Of a DNA stretch of 64,000 bases, positions 10,101 to 19,587 are shown piece by piece. The position numbers were made by a program, and so were the translations under genes. The notes beneath the pieces were generated by a model. That model searched no databases, was not told the origin of the DNA, and was given only the letters and a program-made list of their open reading frames with translations. Within the stretch, counting starts at the first letter, position 1. Each line of letters begins with the position of its first letter. The DNA lies in NCBI GenBank assembly GCA_026770025.1, contig JAMXDE010000009.1, forward strand, positions 1,525,001 to 1,589,000, written 5' to 3'. The DNA comes from Craspedostauros australis (taxonomy: Eukaryota; Bacillariophyta; Bacillariophyceae; Mastogloiales; Achnanthaceae).

Positions 10101-13100
10101 ATTTGCTTGTTGGCTCCCTCTGAAGCTGGCATCGGAGGGGCGAGAGTTTCACTCATGAGATCCGGGATCTGTTGTGTCGTTGGTTGCGACTCTTTCGCCA
10201 ATACCTGTGGCGCTCTTTCACGGATGGTTCGTTGGTTTCGCGCCTCAGTTATCGGTGGTGGAGTATTATCGTCGTTGCGTTGTAACCGGTTGTGGTCTCG
10301 CGTGTCTGATGCGAAGGTGTCGTCCTGCTCCATTGATTCCACATCGTCGTCATCAAATGGATATTGAAAGGTGGTGTCACCAAACATGCGAGTCCATTCT
10401 TCCGATTGATAGCTTGGAAGTTGCTTCAAGTCGGTAGCAATTGTTGCGAACCAGTCGTCGAACACAACATGGAACTGAGGTGTGATCGAACCTGTCCGTG
10501 GTGATAGGACCAGGGGTACGGTTGAAGCATGCTTCGTGGAGAGACCCATGTTCACGTATCTCTCTCCTCTTGGTTCCCATCGGGGTATCTTGCGCCCGTC
10601 GGCCAGTGCTTTGTTAAGGACATAGACTGGGCTGCCCCATACGTGCAGGTTATGAAGTTGCTTGAGGGGGAGACGAATGCGTGACAGAACATCGTAAGGT
10701 GTGAGGCCTGTGGCGGGGTTAGGCACGCGATTGTAGATATACGCGGCATGCACTACGGCCATTGGCCACAGTTGAGCGTCGAACATTGTTGGCCAATGAA
10801 TGCTTTGATGCATCATCATGGTTCGGGCCATTGATACAATTGTTCGAATGCTTCGTTCGGCGATTCCATTGTGATGATGAGCGCCGACGCCTGCGAATCG
10901 ATGGACTTGATGGAATATCTCAAGGTGCTTGGAGTATTCGGGTGAGGTGAAGGTAGTTGCGTTATCTGATAGGTAGGATCGCACGGGGACTCCCACATCT
11001 CGACACATTAGTTCGAACCGTTCCTTGGCCTCAAGGGTAGCGTGTGTGGTTAGCGCTGCTACTGGTTCCACATGAATGTATCCGGAGGCGTGATCGACGA
11101 AGATGGCTCCGCCTTTGTACATTTCGTTTGGATCACCTTTGCCTCGTCCTGAGAAGAGGCGTCCTGGTGTTCGACCGACGAAGTGGTCCACTGATACTTG
11201 TTGTCCTGGGAACAAGTGGTCGGTGCGCAAAACTCCTTGTTTGTCACGAACGACATGTTGGGTTATTCCTGGTGAAGGGCGACGGTGCAGCTTTCCGAAT
11301 TGACATGCGGCGCAGAGGGGAAGGCTCGTGACCTTTGCCGCAGCTGTGTGCATCTTTCTAGACGATTCTGACCCAGTGAGTGCACCCGAACGCAGCAGGA
11401 ACTTCACTCGACTGAAGGATAAGTGTCCGAGACGATAGTGCCACCGAAGAAGTTCCTTTTGCGGTTGGGTGAGGTTCACGTTGTGGTCCGACACGGTAGA
11501 GACGATGGACGTTAGTGCAGCTGGTACATCATGGATGTTGTCGGCGCTGTAGCCGACGGATGTTGGCAACCTTGTGGATTTCTTGTAGTTCGCTACGATT
11601 GCATTGCGATCGTCGCTTCCCAGGATTCCGCTGAGTTTGCAGGAGGACTTGTCGAATACGATCGTTTCTCCCTGATACTCATCGAGAAGACTGGAAGTGC
11701 TGATTAGCTTGACCTTCGATTCGGGTACATGGAAAGCAGGCAGTCGCAATTTGCGAGGGCTTCCAGTCACATCAAGAACATACCACTCGACAGTTCCCAA
11801 CGCATTCACTTGGATTTTCTTGAGGAACCCGTTAAGAAAGGTCGGTCTTGGTGGAGGACTTGGAGTAGAACAGAAATCGTTGAGGTCATTTGTCACAGAG
11901 ATTGACGCTCCGCTGTCCCATACAAGTTCGAATGGAGCATCGGGCGAGAGATAACTCTCAGCTTTAGCTGGAGATGCGAAAGCATTGCGATTGGTGAAAT
12001 AGGATGCTAGACCTTGCAGAGTGAGTAGTGCGGGCATGTCATTGTCACATTGTTGTTTTTGATTTCGATCATACATCAAGTCGATTCCGCGAGTTGGGTA
12101 CAAGCTCCAGAGGTTTCGTGAGATGGATGAGGTGCGACCTTCCTGGCGGGGCAATTTTGCAGTCGTGAATGGTTGGTTTTTACCATAAGTGGAAGTTTTC
12201 GACTGGTTCCAGTAACGACGTTTTGATCTGTGATTGCGAGTTTTGGTCCGGGCCTGGGGGCGCCACACACGTTTTGTTCGTGGGGATTTTCCTTTCGACA
12301 CGTTTACGGGTTTGGGTCCATCTTGGTCGAGACTTTCCATCACAAGGTCGTAGAGACTGCGTTTCACAGCCCCATTGAAGTGTATGGGACGTTTGTGCAC
12401 TTGCTTGAACCGTTCCTTGACTCGTGCCTTGTTATAGGCTAAATCAGTAGAGTTGATTAAGTTGGGTCTTCGTGGAACGTTCGTGTGGAGGAGGAGTAGA
12501 GTTACGGCGATTAGCATCCAGGCATTAGCTGCCGCGATGTACCACCCATACTCTACTCCGATGGTGATTACTTGGAGTGAAGCGAAGAGGAGAACCATTC
12601 CAACGATGCTACCGAAGTAGTTGAAGGAGGTGAAGAGGTTCCAGATGAGGGACCACCAGGTGTCTTCGTCTTGGCTGGAGGCGGCTGTGAAGCATGTCCA
12701 AGCAGCCATGTCGATGGAGAGGTTGTCCTGTTTGGGAACGTTCTTGCCCTTTGCCTTCGCCTTGAACTTGAAGTTGTCCTGGTGGCTCTCGGTGTTGTGC
12801 GAGAGACGCCAGCGGCGGCACTTGGCGCACCACATGAACGTCTTGTCGTTGACAAGCTTGCGTTGTGGCTCACCGGGCTTGGGAGCTTTGGACGACCAGC
12901 CCTGACCGGCGTTGCGTTTGGCGTCGCGTTCCTTGGGCTTCTTGAAGTTGTTTCTCTTTCCATCGTTCTTGGAGAAACCCTTGTGTTGCTCGAGAACGTT
13001 GGCGCTTGGATTCTGGACGACGTTGTTGGCGTACGAGTACTTGGGCACGTTGCTATCTCTGGTACGCCTGATGGCATGCCAGCGATTTCCGCGCACTTCG

Positions 13101-14350
13101 TTTTCGTACGACGCCTCGGCCTTGTTACAGATAGCCATCCATGTGAGGTCTTTTGCAGCAAGCTGGGGGCGAGCGTGCTCGTACGTGAAGACAGGGAGAC
13201 GCATGAGGATTTCCTCAAGGTCATCCTTCATCACATAGAGAGGACGTCGGTACTGTTCACCAGACCGGATCTGTCCTCCCGCTTGGAGGAAGGCATCGAG
13301 GATCGTTCGGAGGAGACGGAGGTCGAAGCGACCAGCATCGTCGAGGCGCTTGCAGAGAGCACGAAGGTGGACCGCCATGAGACCAACGTTCTCGTTTGGA
13401 AAACGTCTGCAGTTGACTTCACGGATCTTGGCTGCGAGGGCGTCTTGTTCATCCAAGGAGTTGGCGGAGTTGCTGTTCATGAACTCAACGAAGAGAGTGA
13501 TGAAGTTATCGTGGAACTTCGGCTCAATTCGGTTCATGAGCTGGTCTTCGAGGACTGGATCAAGACTGTCACGGAAGAACACTGCGGCCGTCCAGTTGTT
13601 CTGGACGTCGTAGTGATCCCACTTCAGATGGTACTCGTTGAAGTGCTTGGTGGCATCTTCAAGAGTGAAAGCGGCTGGAGAGTCAAGCACACAAGTCATC
13701 TCTGACTCTGCGTTGCTGTCAGCGATGTACGCCATGGTGAGGAGTCCAGTTTTGGCCATGTGGTTACGCACCAGGCGGATGAACTGCTGGATGTTGCCTC
13801 CCTTCTTGAACTTGTCTGAGAGTCCTTGCTCTCGCTTGGACTGGTTGGTGGAGTCAGCACCGTTGTGGAGAATTCTCTGTTGTTGAGAGTTGGTCCACCT
13901 GGTCTGTGACTCGTCTTGGAGGCCGGTCCACGACGCATTTGGTGCGCCTGCGGTCCAGGGTACCCAGTTGCGTCCTTGCTTGAGGATACCTCCCATGATG
14001 GGAACGGTTGGTTTCCCAGAGAGGTCGTCGTCGTCGTCTTCGCTGTCCTCGTCTGACTTTCTGCTCTTCTTGGGCATGGGTGTTTCCATGTCGAAGAGGC
14101 TGTCATCGAGGAAGGACTGGTCCGTCCGAGCTCGTGTGGCGCCGACTGATCGGCTACGCCCGAGACCGGAACGGCTTGGTGTCGTGGTGGCTGTTGCTGC
14201 TGCTTGGGCAGTGGCTACAGCCGCGTTCGCTGCTTCTGCAGCGGCTTCGGCCGCCAACGTCGCCTGTGTGAGGCGGGCGTTCTCGACCGTGATCGCTTCG
14301 AGCTGCGCTTGCAGCTCTTCCAGCGTGGCAGGGGTTGTCTCTTCCGCCAT
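7106..14350 (-). CDS. Element B gag-pol polyprotein
   Basis: One 2414-residue open frame. Order of parts: an N-terminal Ala/Glu-rich coiled coil (about 8-60), a conserved PIMGG...W..GAP block (about 118-145), gag, a zinc module C-x2-C-x6-H-x4-H near 505-525, two hydrophobic membrane-like segments (about 564-620), an aspartic protease (DSGAS, near 814), a GAG-pre-integrase region, an integrase with D/D/E residues (about 1037-1165), a long linker of some 600 residues, an RT with YVDD near 2083, and RNase H (about 2233-2400). It is larger than typical copia polyproteins (about 1300-1500 residues). The ATG at 14350 follows a 433-bp leader. The family call is firm; the role of the membrane segments is unknown. 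Confidence 0.93.
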   Translation of the reverse strand: MAEETTPATLEELQAQLEAITVENARLTQATLAAEAAAEAANAAVATAQAAATATTTPSRSGLGRSRSVGATRARTDQSFLDDSLFDMETPMPKKSRKSDEDSEDDDDDLSGKPTVPIMGGILKQGRNWVPWTAGAPNASWTGLQDESQTRWTNSQQQRILHNGADSTNQSKREQGLSDKFKKGGNIQQFIRLVRNHMAKTGLLTMAYIADSNAESEMTCVLDSPAAFTLEDATKHFNEYHLKWDHYDVQNNWTAAVFFRDSLDPVLEDQLMNRIEPKFHDNFITLFVEFMNSNSANSLDEQDALAAKIREVNCRRFPNENVGLMAVHLRALCKRLDDAGRFDLRLLRTILDAFLQAGGQIRSGEQYRRPLYVMKDDLEEILMRLPVFTYEHARPQLAAKDLTWMAICNKAEASYENEVRGNRWHAIRRTRDSNVPKYSYANNVVQNPSANVLEQHKGFSKNDGKRNNFKKPKERDAKRNAGQGWSSKAPKPGEPQRKLVNDKTFMWCAKCRRWRLSHNTESHQDNFKFKAKAKGKNVPKQDNLSIDMAAWTCFTAASSQDEDTWWSLIWNLFTSFNYFGSIVGMVLLFASLQVITIGVEYGWYIAAANAWMLIAVTLLLLHTNVPRRPNLINSTDLAYNKARVKERFKQVHKRPIHFNGAVKRSLYDLVMESLDQDGPKPVNVSKGKSPRTKRVWRPQARTKTRNHRSKRRYWNQSKTSTYGKNQPFTTAKLPRQEGRTSSISRNLWSLYPTRGIDLMYDRNQKQQCDNDMPALLTLQGLASYFTNRNAFASPAKAESYLSPDAPFELVWDSGASISVTNDLNDFCSTPSPPPRPTFLNGFLKKIQVNALGTVEWYVLDVTGSPRKLRLPAFHVPESKVKLISTSSLLDEYQGETIVFDKSSCKLSGILGSDDRNAIVANYKKSTRLPTSVGYSADNIHDVPAALTSIVSTVSDHNVNLTQPQKELLRWHYRLGHLSFSRVKFLLRSGALTGSESSRKMHTAAAKVTSLPLCAACQFGKLHRRPSPGITQHVVRDKQGVLRTDHLFPGQQVSVDHFVGRTPGRLFSGRGKGDPNEMYKGGAIFVDHASGYIHVEPVAALTTHATLEAKERFELMCRDVGVPVRSYLSDNATTFTSPEYSKHLEIFHQVHRFAGVGAHHHNGIAERSIRTIVSMARTMMMHQSIHWPTMFDAQLWPMAVVHAAYIYNRVPNPATGLTPYDVLSRIRLPLKQLHNLHVWGSPVYVLNKALADGRKIPRWEPRGERYVNMGLSTKHASTVPLVLSPRTGSITPQFHVVFDDWFATIATDLKQLPSYQSEEWTRMFGDTTFQYPFDDDDVESMEQDDTFASDTRDHNRLQRNDDNTPPPITEARNQRTIRERAPQVLAKESQPTTQQIPDLMSETLAPPMPASEGANKQMSSTEGAPYESPVPDPTIESPDQRTLQPQFDSPLRESPISGPATPLPPSDPTPTETGSMTPIMPKLEPTPVRPRSTRNRKQPKRFTYARMGGKAAWLDDEDTDDYYFCPAVATLEEIEQATTPRELHPDSSSIITFSQAVVDCLHTIEPLQREGSDSLSIDLHQFKVDAHYLLRRLRGRFNTLNPQPTNIVLPTFAPKPAKAEEASINMADWWQPDPDDMVEEGPTPFQDVYEDFYSDMERHFEVDLHCEIRCDDLRRQATDYAVGQFVNRLSAFIRTGIMNPSFDAFDYMSSAKPEPWSYQDPEYLMMKGFLPPESRISGNTFFKRTRSVWNAISENHRYRLAFELLRRQVTTIRPGPWPQPSAFEVEKFVQGMIETNTAPLKMAPATRVSDKIGSTLEVDPSSILDTATCIPEHAWANIEQHAYAVSIIEPQRDSTNFPTYVDGHMMSYFATGGDLDIAERSSTYKASSNDPDTLSFDEAIRDDNKDEWMQAAEKEIKALTEKGTWEEIQKADVVNDRIFPGTWVFRRKRLPDGTIKKYKGRWCCRGDLMNEDASTYAPVVAWSSVRIFLSTSIVMGWTTTSIDFTNAFVQASIHKPVHLHLPRGFKSSKGPNTCLRLRKSLYGLTIAPRLWYEHLIRALITVGFTACDQEQCLFIKRNIMIVLYVDDAGIASKTKKDADDFIASMRELGFELTQEGSFTEFLGIELCRDPKADTVHLRQPGLIKKVLETTKMSNCNPCPVPTTQLALGQCKNEPAMNEKWNYRSVVGMLLYLTTNTRPDLAFAVSQVARFGHDPRRSHAKAVKRIMRYLKHTETMGTIVRPTGQLDLKCYVDADFAGLYQREDSKDPVSVKSRTGYLITLGGCPLIWKSKLQTEIALSTMESEYAALSLAMRTLIPIQQLIRQVINNAGTDMPLHTNLQCTVFEDNQACISLATNHQPTARTKHFLTKWHFFWYWVKAGFICIQHIATPEQLADIFTKGLSIAVFEYLRSKIMGW

Positions 14351-14772
14351 GATGGATAGCGGGGACTTCTCGAGTAGTCTTCAGACGTCGAGGGGATCGA
14401 TCTGTTTGCCTTTTCTTGCTCTTGCTCGACTTCACTTCGTTGAGAAGGTGTGCACTGAAGTTCGATGCAGGCTTTGAGAGGCTCGTACTCGGTCAGCGAG
14501 TGCGGGTATAGCTTGCTTTAGCAGAGGCTACTGAAGCTCGACCTTGGGTCGCTTACCTTCAGCTGGGACTTTTGTCCTCTTGAGTGGCTCGATTTTCGAG
14601 CGTTGGGAGTCTGATTTCAAATCAGATGCATACGATGAGGACTTCGTCCTTTGTTGGAGGCTCGGTCTGCGAGCTGTGCCTTTTGGCTTGGTCTCAGAGA
14701 GACTCTTGCGATCGGTTGGCAGAGGAAGATTCTTGGTGGAGTTGATTTGACTTGAGAGTATTTGGCAACCAC

Positions 14773-14784
14773 TCGCAGCTACCA
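14773..14784 (-). other. Candidate primer binding site of element B
   Basis: In element orientation the LTR end runs into TGGTAGCTGCGA, whose first T is the last LTR base. A TGG start pairs with a tRNA CCA end. The same 12 bases occur at the same place in element C (21177-21188). The matching tRNA 3' end would be UCGCAGCUACCA, which resembles eukaryotic initiator Met tRNA ends (CUACCA). The tRNA identity is inference. Confidence 0.6.
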
Positions 14785-15471
14785 GTTAGGATTCGGGCGT
14801 AGTCGGCGCGAATCGGTGGAGGATGTCTCTTGAATCTGCCAGCTTCGGGATAGCCGTGTGATGCAGTTCAAGAGAGGTGTACTGATTGAAGAGTTGTTAC
14901 TGTAACGATGAGTAGATGAGTGCTTTGTAGCTAATCCTTGTCTGTGTTTATTATGAGTTAGCTTGTAGTGTTAGTAGGGTGAAGAAACGATGCCACACAA
15001 CTTGGCGAGACCCTGCACTGATGTACTTGGTTCAGTGCTACAGGGTATACAGTCATTACAGCGCCTTGCTCTCCACATACGTAGATACACTGCAGTGTAG
15101 ATCATGGCATGTGGCAGTGACGACCATGAAGCAGTGGCTGTGGTTGGAGCTGGCTCTCGGATTCCATTGTTTGAGTTGAAGCAGGTTGGATACACGCGTT
15201 AAGACCACGGCAGTGGTGCAGTAGTCATCAGCATGGAGGGAATCAAAGTATGTTGTAGTAAAAGGATCTGAGGAGCATATAGTTCCCAAGGTGGGATGTG
15301 AGTCAGGTTGGTCATGTTTGGGTCATGATGGATTCGTGAATGGAGGAGAGAAAGGAGGAGAAAAGATTTGGTGGTCGATCAAGTCGGAAGATTTCGCGCC
15401 AAAACCAAGAATTTCTCCCATCAGGTTGATACCGTGTTCGGTAATAGTCTGTCCCTCATTGAATCTCAACT
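14784..15471 (-). repeat. Element B 5' LTR
   Basis: 688-bp partner of 6335-7022. Outside it, at 15472-15476, lies the right GTCGG target duplication, after which the gag N-terminal piece of element A resumes. Confidence 0.93.
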
Positions 15472-16076
15472 GTCGGGATGGTCTTCTCTCCCATCATGAT
15501 GTCCTTGTATCGCTGCGTACGCGCGTACGCCTTGGCTTGCGATTCCCACGCATTGTAGTCTTCCTTCTTTCCGCTGAAGAGTGGGGCCTTGCGCCTCTTG
15601 TATGTGTCCTTCGTCATCTTCTTTCTCGTTGTTGCCTGCTTGCTCGTGTCTCGTGTGCCGCCTGTCGATTGGCTCTCTTCTCTCTCTTCTTCTCTCTCTG
15701 ACTCTTCGTTGTCGTTGGATGCGAGGGGATCGATGCCGCTGTCTCTCTCTGACGCGCTACCCCTGCCTTCTGTCTCTTGTACTTCTATCTCGTACGCTTC
15801 CACTTTGAACACTCGCTGTGATGGAGTCGATGTGGATGTCTCTGTTGATGCCGATGTCGGTCTTGGCTGGTCTCTCTGCCGCGTCTCTGCGCCGGCTCTT
15901 CGTGCAGCTTGCTCTGCTTCTGTCTCGATGATAGCTCCTTGCTGAGCTCTTGGTTGTTGGATGGGCGCACCCGCTCCTTCTCGCGTGAGGTTCAGAGTCT
16001 CGTCCTCGTCTCCCTCGGTCTCGTCCTCGATCACTGGTGTGAGAGGGAATGCAGTCTCCTCGGTTTCTTCGCTCAT
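15472..16076 (-). CDS. Element A gag N-terminal piece, cut by insertion of B
   Basis: A frame starting at an ATG at 16076, with an acidic, Ser/Thr/Glu-rich N-terminal tail followed by a short block (LFSGKKEDYNAWESQAKAY) typical of the start of copia gag domains. The frame meets the right end of element B at 15471. This orientation and position fit the rest of A at 431-6232. It is a fossil fragment. Confidence 0.8.
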
Positions 16077-16258
16077 TCAGCGCTCGTCTCGCTTCTCGTC
16101 TCTTCCTCGATCACGCGCGTGAGAGGGTATTCTGCCACTTCAGTCTCTTCTGCTCATTCAGCGCCTCGCGCTCTTCGTTTCGTCCTCGATTACCAGTGTG
16201 AGAGGGTATGCTAGCTCGTCTCTCGCTCGTCGCTCATGCAGCGTCTCTTGCTCTTCGA
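16025..16258. repeat. About 80-bp tandem repeat in the leader of element A
   Basis: Three imperfect copies, with shared CCTCGAT...GTGAGAGGG cores at 16025, 16105 and 16184, spacing 79-80 bp. The innermost copy overlaps the first gag codons, and the others lie in the untranslated leader, so a reiterated gag start lies upstream of the real one. Confidence 0.7.
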
Positions 16259-16302
16259 TCTCTCCTTGCACAGGGCTTCCCTGGTGCTAACGTTTATAAA
16301 CG

Positions 16303-16884
16303 TGTTGGAAGGCTCCGCGCACGGAGAATCGGTAGTAGTCAACACTCTTTCTCAAAGTGTTTCTGTTACTGTTATTGCTATTGATTGTTGATGAGCGAGC
16401 GTGAGGAATGAGATGATCAAGATGCTCTCTTGATCCATCTCTTCTTTGCTCTCATTGCTTGGTGCAATCCTCTTGCACCTCCATGCACATTGCTCTCATG
16501 TTGCTCGTTGATGTTGACTTGATTGTCAACATTGTCGTCTCTCTGGTTTTGTTGAATCTGATGATTGATCGAATCTGATGATTGATCGAATCCGATGATT
16601 GATCGAATCTGATGATTGATCGAATCTGATGGAATGTTCAAAACATATTTCATTCCTGTAGACCTGGTAGGTAAGGTCTTGATGTGACGTTACGTGTGGT
16701 GGATACTGTGGTATCCGCTGGTATCGCGGTATCCTGGCGCCGTAGTATCGCAGTGTTCTCATGGTACAGCGATGGTATCGCTGTGACGTCATAGTTTTGT
16801 GTCGTGATTCCGCCACCAAATAGTCTAGATGATGGCAAGCAAGTGTGACTGATGCATACACATCCGAGTACACACATTCCGACA
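16303..16884 (-). repeat. Element A 5' LTR
   Basis: The outer end is fixed by divergence from the left copy at 16885/16886. The inner end is inferred from the terminal inverted repeat: TGTTGGAAGG at 16303 mirrors CATTCCGACA at 16884 (8 of 10 pairs), the classic copia form. Length would be 582 bp. The inner end cannot be checked against the left copy, which is cut by the window. A 14-bp palindrome (16290-16303) straddles the inner boundary where a tRNA primer site would be expected. Confidence 0.8.
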
Positions 16885-19587
16885 CACACATTCCAGAAGT
16901 GATCTAGCACATATGTGACAGTTCATGCACTATCGAATAGGTGCATGGATCAGGTCTACCAACCCACCCCCTGGTTGTAACTGTCAGGAATCGAGGGTGC
17001 GACTATGTCGTATTATCCTAGATTGCCGCACCTCCCATAATACCAAAATTAGACTCACCGATCTATCAAAGTCGGACACGCTTCCAAGTCTATTGTGAAC
17101 CTCCTCCTCTGTGTGTCAAGAGTATGACGGACGACGGACAGACTAATCGTGAGACATGGTTTGAGTGGATTGACGAACTGGTATGGCGAACGATGGATGT
17201 GAAAGGGAGACTGGAACACCGAAGTGTTCCAAGCATGAGGGTTGACCGGTTAACCTGAAACATCTATGCAAGAACGCAATCACGGATTGAATCGCCCGGA
17301 ACCCAGAACATGATTACGTGACCGATAGAGAACCAGCGAAGGAGAACAAAGCGCGGACTGGAACAACATCGAAGGACTGGACTGATCGTGCCAGAACTCC
17401 ATGTTCTGACCAAGTGTGATTGTCGATGAGCATGTGAGAGGAGTGAGTGAACAACACGGATGAGTGTACTGAATGAGTGATGGATGTCTGATGAGAAGAG
17501 AATGAATCAAGCATCAGCATGCATGCACCTCAGGAGTGTAGACCGATATCTCAGGAGACAAGCATGGTGAAATGCACTTGTCATGAGCAATGAAATGGGC
17601 ATGACAGAGAGAGATTGCAATGATGATTGTGAGGGGCAACTACAGGAGGCCACCAACAGCATCATGGGCAAACGAGTTGACGATCTGAGAAATAAGTGTG
17701 TTGTTCTCACAGTTCTAAAACGGTACAGTTTAATAAGCATTAGACTATATCTATAACCCCGGATTTCCAACATGTAACGCCAAGTGTCCCCACTCTGGGC
17801 ATTAGACCTGACATACCATTCAGACAGACTCCTTCCACTCCTGGCAACTGACACATCACAGAACCGCGCACAATCGCAACAAGCATGTCACTGACATGTC
17901 ACAGTGTGACAAGATGGAACCAGAGAACATGTGCGGTCCCCTCTCCAGAGATAGCATCCTGTGTTTGCCTGTTGTTGGGATGTACATGTGTGTATGTGCA
18001 TTGTTCACCCATTGTTCTTGTACTCTATGTGCAAATGCTGCTGATGTTTGTGTCATTGTCATGGAAGGCGTCATCACCATCTGGACAGTTGGCTCCACAT
18101 CAGAACAAGAAGGCGAAGATACAATGACCGAGGGATCAACAAGATCAAAGAGGTGCAACATGGAATTTGGACATGGCATCGAAGACTGCATGCAATGTAG
18201 TAGAGCAACATGAGAGAGGGTGATCTATTGCCTAGTGATTGTGCTAGAATAGCATGAGCAAACAAGAGAGAGAGAGAGAGAGAGACATGAGAAATAGCGA
18301 GAGAGCATCTCACGTACCGACTCATAGTCGGGCCATCACAGACAACATCGTAATGAAATAGCAATTGAAATCGCAACACCATCAGCACCACCATCCATTG
18401 TCTGTAGCGCAGGAACATCTGTGAGCGTAGCTTGCCAACATGGATCATCTTTCTAATCTTGTCCTGGGTCTGAAACCTGCACCATATTTTCCGAAGTCTT
18501 TCGAGTAGTTTTCTTGCCTCTTTTGAATCGAATCTTGATCGACTCAACAGACTCAAGATTCGAACAACGATTGGATTGGCTCATCACACAGGGAGCCTAC
18601 CAACTAGGTAGTTCATAGTGAGGAATAGCTGTGTGCTACTAGAATAGAGAAAGAGTGGGGCAAACAAAAGAGTTCCCCCAAAGCGTCCATCTGATGGCGG
18701 TCTTGCATTTGTAGATCGCATGTCTGAGTCTGATGGGATCGCCACTTGCAATCAAGGTTGATGTTGTCCTTTCTCAACTTTGTTGCGTTGGAATTCAGCA
18801 GTGCGCCAAGTCACGTCACAAAAATAGTCTCGCAAGTCCGCAACGGATGAATGATTTTGTCGACTTGTTCGGAGACTCATCTGCTGAGAGCGAAATGATG
18901 CAAAATGAATGCGAGCAGACAAATGGGACAGACAGGATCGACCAAGACAGAAGACTCTAGAGAGAGAGAGAGAGAGAGAGCGCCCTATTTTGGAAGACAG
19001 TGTGGAGTAGAGTATCCATGGTGGGACTCATGTTTCGCTGCAAAACTAACTCATCAACAAGGGAGCTGGGAGAGCGCAATCACGTCCGTTGGTGAAAGAT
19101 GAGCAGTTGGCGCATCCGGTCCTGGCGAACAGTATTGCGATTGGTGCTCTTGCAGGGTTAATCGTGGACCATGGCCAGAGGTGCGGCCCAAGTCCAACGA
19201 CTGCACGTTCCGACATCATGACACATGTGACCACTCTCACGATCCCAACCGAGAAGCTTTGGTCTATCAAGATGCCGGGATGTAACTTGGTCATCGTCGT
19301 GATGGCTGCACGTTGATGGAAGACGGCAATCAACGACTATGCTCTTTCATTACGGGTGCTCGTACTCCTATACTATTGTATTCTATTGTGTATTGACATC
19401 GACTGCGTTCCATTCGTAGTCGTTGTTCGCACCGTGCTTGTGCGCTGTTTGTGCGATGCCAATTCAGCTCATTTCAATTTCACTCATTTCCAGGTATTCC
19501 ACTAGACTACTGTAGCCGTTTTGCTTTCCATGTCTCCAATGCAAAGAACGACAGTTGATGCTTTCGCATTGCTGTCAAGCAAGGGCA
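16885..19587. other. Gene-poor intergenic stretch
   Basis: No reading frame here has recognisable domains or gene-like composition. The longest (minus, 18074-18556) is not recognised and not credited. The stretch holds (GA)n runs near 18265-18286 and 18959-18980 and otherwise looks like spacer next to the element cluster. Confidence 0.6.

Larger units (their letters stand above)
6335..15471 (-). mobile_element. Copia-type LTR retroelement B, complete, nested in A
   Basis: A 9137-bp element with 688-bp LTRs (6335-7022 and 14784-15471, identical as read), a 5-bp target duplication GTCGG, a candidate primer site TGGTAGCTGCGA (complement of 14773-14784), a polypurine tract GAGAGGGAG (complement of 7023-7031) and one open 2414-residue frame. 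It looks whole. The LTRs begin AGTT and end AACT in element orientation instead of the standard TG...CA. Its host is the gag region of element A. LTR identity points to a very recent insertion. Confidence 0.93.
1..16884 (-). mobile_element. Copia-type LTR retroelement A, left edge outside window
   Basis: Minus-strand Ty1/copia-like element. The 5' LTR lies at 16303-16884 and part of the 3' LTR at 1-411, followed inward by a short purine-rich tract (412-421) and the pol end. Order of parts is gag, two CCHC knuckles, protease, integrase, reverse transcriptase, RNase H, which is the copia order (integrase before RT). A second element (B, 6335-15471) is inserted in its gag region, flanked by GTCGG on both sides. 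The visible 411 bp of the two LTRs look identical by eye, so A is young, and B is younger still. Five bases beyond the right LTR (CACAC) should be one target-site copy. The other lies outside the window. Confidence 0.9.

Noticed and set aside
12490-12660. Envelope gene in element B
   Set aside because: The hydrophobic segments lie inside the gag-pol frame before the protease, with no signal peptide, Cys-rich ectodomain or separate frame, so they are described as membrane segments only.
18074-18556. 160-residue minus-strand frame in the gene-poor stretch
   Set aside because: Atypical composition, no domain, no neighbouring exons that extend it.
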